A stretch of DNA of 64,000 nt from Mycolicibacterium mageritense (GTDB lineage Bacteria > Actinomycetota > Actinomycetes > Mycobacteriales > Mycobacteriaceae). The stretch lies in NCBI RefSeq assembly GCF_010727475.1, contig NZ_AP022567.1, positions 4,402,001-4,466,000 on the forward strand, in the 5' to 3' direction. The notes beneath the pieces were generated by a model that was given only the letters and a program-made list of their open reading frames with translations, was not told where the DNA came from and did not search any database. Every line of letters begins with the position of its first letter. Positions within the stretch are counted from its first letter, which is position 1. Below are positions 9,007-17,160 of this stretch, piece by piece. The position numbers were made by a program, and so were the translations under genes.

Positions 9007-10490
9007 GGTACCGCGAGACGTTCGATCCCGAGACCCTGACTGACGGTGAGCGCGACTACGCGTTGCACCGTGCCATCAACGGTCTGCGCGAGGACGATCC
9101 GGTGCATTCTGCGTCCACCCCGCTGCTCGGCTGGCAGAAGCCCGTGCTGTGGGCATTGTTGGCCATCGTGGTGGCGTTCGGCGTCTGGCGCCCGATGCAG
9201 ACCGCCGTCGTGCTCATCGGATTGTGCACACTCGCTTACCTGTTGACGTTGGGTGACCGGGTGCTGATCTTCAAACGCGGGCTCGCGTCGCGGCCCATCG
9301 TGATCGCTGACGAGGTGGCGCGGGCGATACCGGATGACGAACTGCCGCCGTACACCATCCTGGTGCCGGCATACAACGAGCCGGAAGTGGTCGCCGACCT
9401 CATCGGCGCGATGGATGCCCTGGAGTATCCGCGGGACAAGCTGCAGGTGCTGCTGTTGCTCGAGGCGGACGACCAGGTGACGATCGACGCTGCCGAGGCG
9501 TGCGGCGAATCCGACGTCATCACAATCCTGTTGGTACCGCCCGCCGAGCCGCGCACCAAGCCCAAAGCGTGCAACTACGGTCTGCACTTCGCCACCGGCG
9601 AGATCGTCACGATCTTCGATGCCGAGGATCTGCCCGAGCCGTTGCAGCTCCGGCGCGTCGTGGCGGCCTTCCGGCAGTTGCCCGACAACGTCGCGTGCGT
9701 GCAGGCCAAGCTCGTCTACCACAACGGTCACCAGAACCTGCTGACCGCGTGGTTCACGGCCGAGTATGCGTTGTGGTTCGGCTACCTGCTGCCGGGCATG
9801 ATGGTCAGTACGTCGCCGATCCCGTTGGGCGGCACCTCGAATCACCTGCGCCGCGACATCTTGCGGAAGATCGGTGCGTGGGATCCGTTCAACGTCACCG
9901 AAGACGCCGACCTCGGTCTGCGCATCGCCTCGAACGGATACCGCACGGCCGTCATCGACTCATTCACGCTGGAGGAGGCCAACAGCGATGTGATCAACTG
10001 GATTCGGCAGCGATCCCGGTGGTACAAGGGTTACCTGCAGACCTGGCTGGTCCACATCCGTGAACCGCTCAAGCTGTATCGCACACTCGGTCTGCGCAGC
10101 TTCATCCGGTTCACCCTCGTGCTCGCCGGCACCCCCATCATCGCGGTGCTGAACCTGCTGTTCTGGTTCATCACGGTGCTGTGGTTCCTCGGCCAGCCCG
10201 CGGTCGTCGGTGAGGTGTTCCCCGTGCTGATCTACTTCCCGGCGCTCATCGCGATGGTCATCGGAAACTTCACGGTGATGTACATGAACATGGTTGCCCT
10301 GCGTGAGGACGATCGTTCGGATCTGCTGCTGGCGGCGCTGAGCGTGCCGCTGTTCTGGGTCATGATGAGCGTGGCCGCGGCCAAGGGCTGCTATCAGATG
10401 ATCCGGCAACCGTCGTTCTGGGAGAAGACATTTCACGGCCTGGCGGCTCGGCCCGACGGCACGGCGACAGAAGATGCGGCCGCAGCGTGA
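9003..10490 (+). CDS. Membrane glycosyltransferase family 2, BcsA-like processive synthase
   Basis: 495 residues from the ATG overlapping the previous stop. Two membrane segments (about 47-85) precede a GT2 domain: ILVPAYNEPE (119-128), DD at 156-157, DAED at 206-209, the TED motif at 299-301 and QRSRW (336-340, the QxxRW box). These are the hallmarks of processive beta-glycan synthases. Three or four further membrane segments follow (about 365-470). No PilZ domain is present, so it is not a c-di-GMP-gated cellulose synthase of the E. coli type. It should polymerise and extrude a glycan from a nucleotide sugar; the sugar cannot be told from the sequence. The next gene overlaps by four bases. 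Confidence 0.88.
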   Translation: MRYRETFDPETLTDGERDYALHRAINGLREDDPVHSASTPLLGWQKPVLWALLAIVVAFGVWRPMQTAVVLIGLCTLAYLLTLGDRVLIFKRGLASRPIVIADEVARAIPDDELPPYTILVPAYNEPEVVADLIGAMDALEYPRDKLQVLLLLEADDQVTIDAAEACGESDVITILLVPPAEPRTKPKACNYGLHFATGEIVTIFDAEDLPEPLQLRRVVAAFRQLPDNVACVQAKLVYHNGHQNLLTAWFTAEYALWFGYLLPGMMVSTSPIPLGGTSNHLRRDILRKIGAWDPFNVTEDADLGLRIASNGYRTAVIDSFTLEEANSDVINWIRQRSRWYKGYLQTWLVHIREPLKLYRTLGLRSFIRFTLVLAGTPIIAVLNLLFWFITVLWFLGQPAVVGEVFPVLIYFPALIAMVIGNFTVMYMNMVALREDDRSDLLLAALSVPLFWVMMSVAAAKGCYQMIRQPSFWEKTFHGLAARPDGTATEDAAAA

Positions 10491-12175
10491 CGACGCGCGT
10501 GCTCGGAGGCCCGGACCGCCGGCTCAAGATCACGATCTTCTTCGCCTGCCTGGTGCTCTACCTCGCGGTGGGGTACTGGCTGCAGGTCCACCACGGGTTC
10601 ATCATGGGCGACACCCTGTCGCGCGTCGCGGCCACGCAGTCCGTGTTGTTCAGCCGCGACCCGCACCTGGCCGCACTGGGCTTCATCTTCACGCCCGTTG
10701 CGGCGATGGTGCAGATCCCGGCCATCGCGCTCAGCACGCTGTGGTCGGACATCGCCGCGCGTGCGTTCTCCGGCACGATCATGTCGGCGGCGTTCATGGC
10801 GGGAGCCGCGGTGCAGATCCTGAGCATGGGCACCGATCGTGGCCTGCCGCGGGCATATTCGCTGACCATCACATTGTTGTTCGCGCTCAACCCGATGATC
10901 GTGTTCTACGGGTCCAACGGGATGAGTGAGGCACCGTTCATCTTCTTCATGTCCTGGGCGGTGCGCCGGCTCATCATGTGGATGGTCGACGACGACGTTC
11001 ACCATCTGGTCACCGCGGGCGGCATCGCGATGGGCCTGGCCTACCTGACTCGCTACGACGCGGCCGCCTGCATCGGCGCGGCAGGCATCCTGGTGGGCGT
11101 CACCACGTACGTGCGGGCGACACCGGCGCCCCGGTTGCGGCGCGCAATTCTGGATCTGTTGATCGTCAGCGGCCCCGGTGCGCTGGCGTTCCTGGGCTGG
11201 GCCGCCGCGGGGTGGCTCATCACGGGAGAAGCCTTCGCGCAGTTCACATCGCAGTACGGCAACACCGCGATCCTCGAACAATCAGGCCAGACCGCACCCG
11301 ATTTCGCGCACGGAGTGCAATTCGCCGTGGTCTGCATCATGCTGCTGGCCCCGACGATGCTGCCGCTGGTGCTGTGGGTGGTCATGCAACGATGGGGGCG
11401 GCCCAACTGGCAGGTGCTGCTGGTGCCGTTGGCGTTGTTCGGCGCGGTGCTCGTGTTCCAGACCTACAGCTATGCGGCGGGATCGACGTTTCCGTTCCTG
11501 CGGTTCTTCATCATCGCGATCCCGTTGACGGCGTGCCTGGCGATGCTCGCCGTACCTGACGGCGTGTTGGTGGCGCCCACCCGCCGCGGCCGGTATGCAC
11601 CGCCGGCCACCGTCGCCCAGCCGCGACACCATCGTTCGGCGGCTCGCTATGCGGCCGTGGCCGCCACCGTCGCGATAGGAATCCCCGTGACGATCGTGGG
11701 CATGGCTCAGCCCGACTACGCTCCGCAGGAGTACGGATTGGGCGCTGTGCTGAAACCTGATCCGTACAACGTGACCGAACGCAAGGCCACCGAACACCGG
11801 ATCGCCCGGACCTTCGGCACCGAACGCCGGATCGCAGGCTATCTCGAATCGCTTGACCTTCCGGACAGTTCGGTGATCACGGACACGGTGTACGGCTTCG
11901 GCATTCTGGCCGCGTCGAGCCGGCCGCGAGTCTTCGTCATCCCGTCCGATCCGGACTTTACCGAGTTGCTCAACGATCCCACCGCCAACGGCATCCGGTA
12001 CCTGCTCGCGGTGCCGCCGATTGGCCGCGGCACGTCCGATGCGCTCAATCTGCGATACCCCACGTTGTACGACACCGGCGCGGACGTTGCGACCCTGGAG
12101 CTCGAGATTCCCAACGACGGTGACGGTCAGCCCGACTGGCGGCTGTACCGGGTCAACGAGCGGGTCGACGGCTAG
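10487..12175 (+). CDS. GT-C-like multispan membrane protein (ArnT/mannosyltransferase type)
   Basis: 562 residues, GTG start overlapping the synthase stop (GTGA). About ten to twelve hydrophobic segments. An early luminal loop holds MGDTLSRVAATQSVLFSRDPH, in the place where GT-C enzymes keep an acidic catalytic residue. FYGSNGMSEAPFIFFMSW resembles the NPM(S/T)E motif of bacterial GT-C enzymes. A soluble C-terminal portion of about 150 residues follows. GT-C enzymes transfer a sugar from a lipid-phosphate donor outside the membrane, so it may decorate or cap the glycan made upstream. The stop interlocks with that of the convergent esterase gene (CTAG 12172-12175). Confidence 0.68.
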   Translation: MTTRVLGGPDRRLKITIFFACLVLYLAVGYWLQVHHGFIMGDTLSRVAATQSVLFSRDPHLAALGFIFTPVAAMVQIPAIALSTLWSDIAARAFSGTIMSAAFMAGAAVQILSMGTDRGLPRAYSLTITLLFALNPMIVFYGSNGMSEAPFIFFMSWAVRRLIMWMVDDDVHHLVTAGGIAMGLAYLTRYDAAACIGAAGILVGVTTYVRATPAPRLRRAILDLLIVSGPGALAFLGWAAAGWLITGEAFAQFTSQYGNTAILEQSGQTAPDFAHGVQFAVVCIMLLAPTMLPLVLWVVMQRWGRPNWQVLLVPLALFGAVLVFQTYSYAAGSTFPFLRFFIIAIPLTACLAMLAVPDGVLVAPTRRGRYAPPATVAQPRHHRSAARYAAVAATVAIGIPVTIVGMAQPDYAPQEYGLGAVLKPDPYNVTERKATEHRIARTFGTERRIAGYLESLDLPDSSVITDTVYGFGILAASSRPRVFVIPSDPDFTELLNDPTANGIRYLLAVPPIGRGTSDALNLRYPTLYDTGADVATLELEIPNDGDGQPDWRLYRVNERVDG

Positions 12176-13524
12176 TCGCCCGGCATCGGCAGCTGCTCGA
12201 CACCCGGCGTGCCTAGTTGGCCTGCGAGCCATGGCAATGCGTCTGCGAACCCCGCACCTGCTGCCGGAAAGGTATGCGAGCCTGGATAGCTGACGACGGA
12301 GCATTCCGCGTTGTGAGCACTCAGCAGCAGACACAACTTGTTGGCATTGGCTGCGTGCTCTTCGGAGTACTGGTCCCACTCCGATATGGCGGCGGGGTCG
12401 GTGAGTGGTTTACCGGCGGCCCGGTGGACCGTCGGTGTCTGTTCGGAAACACCCAACCAGGCCGACGTGTTGTCGTAGCGGCCGTGTTTCTCGATGATCG
12501 TCCGCGGGTCGAACGCGGCCCACGCGGCGGCGTCGCCGCCGAACAACCGGGCGATGGTCTGCTCCCTGGTGCCGCTGTTCGGGCCGAGCTGGCCGTCGAG
12601 TGCGACGAAAGCACTGAACAACTCGGGGTTTCGCACGGCCAGCATCGATGCGCACGTGCCGCCCGACGACCACCCGACCAGGCCCCAGTTGGCCGGGTCC
12701 GGACTCACGCCGAAGTGCGAGACCACATACGGGCGGACGTCTTGCGTGAGGTGGTCGGCGGCGTTGCCGCGCGGACCGTTGACGCATTCGGTGTCGTTGT
12801 CGAACGTCCCGGTCGAGTCGGGGAACACCACGACGGGCGTGGTCCCGTGGTGGAATGCGGCGAACTCGTCGAGAGTTTTGCGGGCGCCGCCGGATTCGGG
12901 CCAGTCGGAGGGGTGGCTGAACTCCGCGCCGATGGCCATGATCGCAGGCAGTCGCGGCGGGGGATCGGACCGGAACCAGGCGGGCGGCAGGTACACGAGC
13001 TCGCGCCGATGACCGAACCCTGAAGCGTCCCTGGGCGTCTCGATCCACACCATGGTGCCGCGGGTGGGCTGCGCACCGCTCTGGCGCATCGCCGTCAAGG
13101 CGTCTTCGTCGATCCATTGCGGCGGTTCGGATCCGGTGGCACGCTGCCACAGGGCGTGCACCGTGGGGAAGTACCCGGTCGAGATGTTGAGCTCGGCCAA
13201 CGAGCACAGCACCGCGAGCACGACGGCCAGCGCGGACACGATCCGGCGCCACCACAGGCCGCCGCGCCACGCGAGCACCATGACCGCGGCCGCGAATCCC
13301 GTGACGACGACCCACACCACGGTGCTCACCGACGCGGCCTTCTCCGACCAGCCCTGGTAACGGACGAAAACGCGGACAGCAACCGCGAACAGCACACCGG
13401 TCAGCAGCGCGATGGTCAGCCACCGTACCCACGGCACGCCCGGTCTGCGCCCGACGCCGACCACGAGCGCGACGAGTGCGAGCACTTGCAGCGTGACGGG
13501 GATCCAGCCGCTAGTGAGTGACAT
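12172..13524 (-). CDS. Membrane-anchored esterase of the antigen-85/esterase-D type
   Basis: 450 residues. Four N-terminal membrane helices (about 5-110) are followed by an exported alpha/beta-hydrolase domain. The nucleophile elbow is GWSSGG (284-289), with Ser286 as predicted nucleophile; the C-terminal SYPGSHTFP provides the histidine. FFD/PDSTGTFDNDTECVN resembles the substrate loop of the mycolyltransferase/esterase family. Mycobacteria hold several such four-helix esterases related to Fbp proteins. It may acylate or deacylate surface glycans or lipids; the gene lies back to back with the glycan module by its 3-prime end. ATG start at 13524. Confidence 0.75.
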   Translation of the reverse strand: MSLTSGWIPVTLQVLALVALVVGVGRRPGVPWVRWLTIALLTGVLFAVAVRVFVRYQGWSEKAASVSTVVWVVVTGFAAAVMVLAWRGGLWWRRIVSALAVVLAVLCSLAELNISTGYFPTVHALWQRATGSEPPQWIDEDALTAMRQSGAQPTRGTMVWIETPRDASGFGHRRELVYLPPAWFRSDPPPRLPAIMAIGAEFSHPSDWPESGGARKTLDEFAAFHHGTTPVVVFPDSTGTFDNDTECVNGPRGNAADHLTQDVRPYVVSHFGVSPDPANWGLVGWSSGGTCASMLAVRNPELFSAFVALDGQLGPNSGTREQTIARLFGGDAAAWAAFDPRTIIEKHGRYDNTSAWLGVSEQTPTVHRAAGKPLTDPAAISEWDQYSEEHAANANKLCLLLSAHNAECSVVSYPGSHTFPAAGAGFADALPWLAGQLGTPGVEQLPMPGD

Positions 13525-13545
13525 GGCCGCTCCTGTGCGCGTCGC

Positions 13546-14742
13546 TCATGGTTTGTGGGCCGCCGTGAACGCGGGGCAGTCGTTGGCCGAGGGAAGTGAT
13601 TTCAACCGATCGGCGAGCCAGCCCAACGCCGCGAGCGGCTCGATCTGGTCGCCGTTCTTGTCGGGCCAGTAGGCGATCTGGATGACGTCACCCATCGTGC
13701 AGCCTGCGATGAGGGCACGCTCCGTCCACGCTGCCGGGATCACCGAATCCTGGCCGCCGTATATGACGTACATCGGCACTTGTGTCGGGCCCTGGGGAAG
13801 ATTGGTCTTCTGGAGGTAGCCACGAAGGGTCTGCAGCGCTTCTGGAGTGGCTGGACGCAAATCGTCCGCGGTCAGCTTTTCGGCCAACGACGTTCGCTGG
13901 GCGGCGTCCTGGCAGCGCAGCAGCGCGTCCCAATTCTGTTGGGCTGCCCCGCGCCGGTAGTCGTCGAGTTCGAAGTCGTAGTAGTACTCGTCTTTCAGCG
14001 CGGCCAGGTATGCCACGTAGACCAATTTTTGGTCGGTGGTCAGGGTGCCCGCCGCGGCAGCGTCGGCAAGCCCTGCGATGTCGGCCATCGGAGCCAGCGC
14101 CGCGGTGGCGACCAGCTTCAGGTCGTAGCCGTAGTTGTCGGCGAGTTCGTTGGCCGCCCAGGCGGCCTGGCCACCTTCTCGCGCGCCGAGTGCGGCCCAC
14201 GACGCGGACGTTTCGGGCACCATCGTGCGTGCCGCGCGCACCGCGTCGATCATGTTGTACCCCGCCGTGGTCGAGTCCAGATACGGGTGGAAGTCGTACT
14301 CGTCGGGTTCGCTGGGACGGCCCAGGCCCTGATAGTCGGGCACGGTGACGACGTACCCGGCTTTCAGCAGCGCGGCCACGGTCGCGGCCTCGCCGAGTAG
14401 ATCGGGCGATCGGGAAGGTGCGCACTCGGCTGACGTGCCTGTGGTCCGGTGGCCCAGGGCGACAACCGGAAACCCGCCGGGCGGCGGGGTTCCTTTGGGC
14501 ACGAAAACCGATCCCGTGACATGGGAGACCGCGTCGTTGACGCCGTTGCGCGAGGCATAGGTCATGGTTCTGGCCGACGCGGCCGCATCCCGCAGCGCCG
14601 GGGCGAGGTCGTCCAGTTGTGTCTCGGAGACGACGTGGCCCGCACTGTCAGGATCTTCCTGCGGGGATTGCTGCTCTGACGGTGCACCGCAACCGGTGAC
14701 GAGCGCAAGAACCAGCGCAAGCAGTGCCAAGACTCGAACCAT
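13546..14742 (-). CDS. Secretory-lipase-family lipoprotein lacking the catalytic serine
   Basis: 398 residues. The signal sequence has a lipobox (ALVTGC, lipidated Cys18), so it is membrane-anchored outside the cell. The fold follows the LIP family (GFPVVALGHRTTG, VVTVPDYQGLGRP, PMYVIYGGQDSVIP with the usual acid residue). At the nucleophile elbow, where the family has GxSxG, the sequence is G186-A-R-E-G-G; Arg188 (CGA) replaces serine. The frame is otherwise intact. It is therefore either a non-enzymatic binding protein or uses another residue. It is separated from the esterase gene by 21 bases and read in the same direction. Confidence 0.78.
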   Translation of the reverse strand: MVRVLALLALVLALVTGCGAPSEQQSPQEDPDSAGHVVSETQLDDLAPALRDAAASARTMTYASRNGVNDAVSHVTGSVFVPKGTPPPGGFPVVALGHRTTGTSAECAPSRSPDLLGEAATVAALLKAGYVVTVPDYQGLGRPSEPDEYDFHPYLDSTTAGYNMIDAVRAARTMVPETSASWAALGAREGGQAAWAANELADNYGYDLKLVATAALAPMADIAGLADAAAAGTLTTDQKLVYVAYLAALKDEYYYDFELDDYRRGAAQQNWDALLRCQDAAQRTSLAEKLTADDLRPATPEALQTLRGYLQKTNLPQGPTQVPMYVIYGGQDSVIPAAWTERALIAGCTMGDVIQIAYWPDKNGDQIEPLAALGWLADRLKSLPSANDCPAFTAAHKP

Positions 14743-15023
14743 CGAACGTCCCCTAGCTCTTCGTGATCCGTGGCCTGTTTGCAGACAGCCCTCATCTTTT
14801 CATCGACGCATTGTGAATGTGTGGTGTATGGGCCAACCAATGTCGCGGTCCGTTCGGGTGAATGGCGCTCCAGCAAGCCGTAACTCGTTTGCTCACAAAC
14901 GAAATCTGCGGAACGTCCTCACCCGAAATGGGTGAGGCAGTGGGAATGTCACAATTCTGAATTGGTGTAACCGGTCCGGCGATTCGAACGAAACAGGATG
15001 GCGCAGTCGGCATAATCCGGTTC
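14743..15023. promoter_or_regulatory. Divergent control region for the lipoprotein and the alkylsulfatase
   Basis: 281 bases without a gene. It holds two perfect inverted repeats: TCGTTTG-4-CAAACGA (14885-14902) and CCTCACCC-5-GGGTGAGG (14917-14937). CATAAT at 15011-15016 ends seven bases before the sulfatase ATG, a spacing that fits a leaderless transcript. The palindromes are candidate operators, perhaps for the LuxR regulator at 17161. Confidence 0.55.
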
Positions 15024-17111
15024 ATGGGTCCGAATTCGAACGTGCAGAATGCCGGCGAAGGTGACGATTTCCGAGCGCGACTGCCGCGCCGCAAGATTTT
15101 GGGTGGCCTGGCGGTCGCGGGCGCCGCGACGACGCTGATCGCCGCATGCGACGACAAATCGGGGACGGCCTCGGGTGGAGGCGGTGGTGGCGGGGAGGTC
15201 ACCACCGACAACTCCGTCAAGGGGGCCACCGAGGCCACCAAAGCGGCGAACAAGAAGGTGCTCGACACCTTGCCGTTCAGCGATCGCAGCGATTTCGAGG
15301 ACGCCAAACGCGGTTTGCTCTCGCGCCCTGACACTCTCACGATCAAGAACGAAAACGGCGACGTCGTCTGGGATCTCGAGCAGTACAAGGGCTACATTGC
15401 CGACGGCAAGCCCGCGCCGGACACCGTCAACCCGAGCCTGTGGCGAAACGCCCAGCTGTGCATGGAGTACGGCCTGTTCGAGGTCGTGCCCGACCGGATT
15501 TACCAGGTGCGCGGTTATGACCTGTCGAACGTCACGTTCGTGCGGGGCGACACCGGCTGGATCGTCGTCGACACGGCCATCTCGCCGGAGACCGCGAAGG
15601 CCGCGTTGGACCTCACCAATCGACATCTCGGTGCCCGTCCCATCGTGGCCGTCGTCCACAGCCACTCGCACGTCGACCACTACGGCGGTGTGCGCGGCAT
15701 CGTCAACCAGGCCGACGTCGACTCGGGCAAGGTGAAAATCATTGCTCCGCAGGCTTTTGTGGAGGATGCGGTCAGCGAGAACGTGATCGCGGGCAACGCC
15801 ATGTCGCGTCGCGCGATCTACATGTACGGCGCGCTGTTGCCGCGCAACGCCGAGGGTGGCGTCAACGGTGGCCTCGGCATGACGGTGTCCACAGGTGTGC
15901 CCACTCTGATCATCCCGACCGACATCATCACGACCACCGGGCAGAAGATGACCGTCGACGGCGTCGACATGGAGTTTCAGATGACGCCGGGCACCGAGGC
16001 ACCGACCGAGATGAACACGTTCTTCCCGCAGTTCAAAGCCATGTGGATGGCCGAGAACACCACCAACACCATGCACAACCTGCTGACGCTGCGGGGCGCG
16101 CAGGTGCGCGACGCCCGGATCTGGGCGAAGTTCCTCGACGACACCATCCGCGTCTACGGACCGAACACCGACGTGAAGTTCCAGAGCCACCACTGGCCGA
16201 TGTGGGGCCGCGACAAGATCATCGACTACTGGAAGAAGCAACGTGACATGTACAAATACATGCACGACCAGTCGGTCCGGATGATGAACCAGGGCTTGGT
16301 GGGTTCGGAGATCGCCGAGGAGATCGCGTTCCCGCCGGAAATCAACAACTTCTGGCCCGACCGCGGCTACTACGGCACGCTCAAGCATAACTCGCGAGCG
16401 GTCTACCAGCGCTATATGGGCTGGTATGACGGCAATCCGTCGGATCTCGACGACCTGCCGCCACAAGCGGCAGCCAAGAAATACGTCGAGTACATGGGTG
16501 GTGAGGCCGCGATCCTGGACAAGGCCAAGAAGGACTTCGACAACGGCGACTACCGCTGGACCGCCATGGTGCTCAAGCACGTGGTGTTTGCCAACCCAGA
16601 CAGCGTGAACGGCAAGAACCTCCTCGCCGACAGCTATGAGCAGCTCGGTTACCAGGCCGAGTCCGGGCCGTGGCGTTCGGTGTACCTGCAGGGCGCGTAC
16701 GAATTGCGCAATGGGGTACCGACCGCGGGCGGTACCGACACCGCGAGTCCCGACACCATCGACGCGATGCCGCCCGAGATGATGTTCGATTACCTCGGTG
16801 TGCGGCTCAACGGCCCGAAGGCTGCGGGGAAGAACATCAAGCTCAATGTGACGTTCGACGACCTGAAAAAGGACTACACCCTGGTGGTCGAGAACGGCGT
16901 ACTCAACTATCAGCCGGGCAAGCTACCCGATGCCAACGCGAGCCTCACGTTGTCCAAGGACACCATGAACCAGATCCAGATGGGCAAACTCAAGCTCGAC
17001 GACGGTATCAACCAGAACAAGGTCAAGGTGGACGGCAACCGCGACTCGGTGACGGAGTTCATCGGGCTGATGGACACGTTCCCGTTCTGGTTCAACATCG
17101 TCACGCCGTAG
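15024..17111 (+). CDS. Exported alkylsulfatase (SdsA/BDS1-type metallo-beta-lactamase fold)
   Basis: 695 residues. The N-terminus has a twin-arginine motif (PRRKILGG, 21-28) and a lipobox (LIAAC, Cys42), followed by a glycine run (51-57). The metal-binding motif HSHVDH occurs at 214-219, and TLRGAQVRDARIWAKFLDD and QSHHWPMWGRD are typical of class-III alkylsulfatases. An SCP2-like C-terminal domain (about 590-695) binds the alkyl chain. The enzyme hydrolyses alkyl sulfate esters such as dodecyl sulfate, releasing sulfate and alcohol. Unlike the formylglycine sulfatase at 34426 it needs no maturation enzyme. Folded export through Tat and lipid anchoring are inferred from the signal. Confidence 0.9.
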   Translation: MGPNSNVQNAGEGDDFRARLPRRKILGGLAVAGAATTLIAACDDKSGTASGGGGGGGEVTTDNSVKGATEATKAANKKVLDTLPFSDRSDFEDAKRGLLSRPDTLTIKNENGDVVWDLEQYKGYIADGKPAPDTVNPSLWRNAQLCMEYGLFEVVPDRIYQVRGYDLSNVTFVRGDTGWIVVDTAISPETAKAALDLTNRHLGARPIVAVVHSHSHVDHYGGVRGIVNQADVDSGKVKIIAPQAFVEDAVSENVIAGNAMSRRAIYMYGALLPRNAEGGVNGGLGMTVSTGVPTLIIPTDIITTTGQKMTVDGVDMEFQMTPGTEAPTEMNTFFPQFKAMWMAENTTNTMHNLLTLRGAQVRDARIWAKFLDDTIRVYGPNTDVKFQSHHWPMWGRDKIIDYWKKQRDMYKYMHDQSVRMMNQGLVGSEIAEEIAFPPEINNFWPDRGYYGTLKHNSRAVYQRYMGWYDGNPSDLDDLPPQAAAKKYVEYMGGEAAILDKAKKDFDNGDYRWTAMVLKHVVFANPDSVNGKNLLADSYEQLGYQAESGPWRSVYLQGAYELRNGVPTAGGTDTASPDTIDAMPPEMMFDYLGVRLNGPKAAGKNIKLNVTFDDLKKDYTLVVENGVLNYQPGKLPDANASLTLSKDTMNQIQMGKLKLDDGINQNKVKVDGNRDSVTEFIGLMDTFPFWFNIVTP

Positions 17112-17146
17112 GGGCCAGATCGCACTTACGGTGGCGTAAAGAGGCA

Positions 17147-17152
17147 TATAAT
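17147..17152 (+). promoter_or_regulatory. Consensus -10 box for a leaderless LuxR transcript
   Basis: A perfect TATAAT, eight bases before the GTG at 17161. CTTACG at 17124-17129 lies 17 bases upstream but is a poor -35. There is no ribosome binding site between the box and the GTG, so transcription probably starts at or next to the start codon. This fits the common leaderless mRNAs of mycobacteria and supports GTG 17161 over ATG 17185. Confidence 0.6.
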
Positions 17153-17160
17153 TCGCCTCC

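Noticed and set aside
9003..10490. Cellulose synthase proper
   Set aside because: No PilZ domain, no bcsC or bcsZ gene, and the sugar specificity cannot be read from the sequence; called BcsA-like only.
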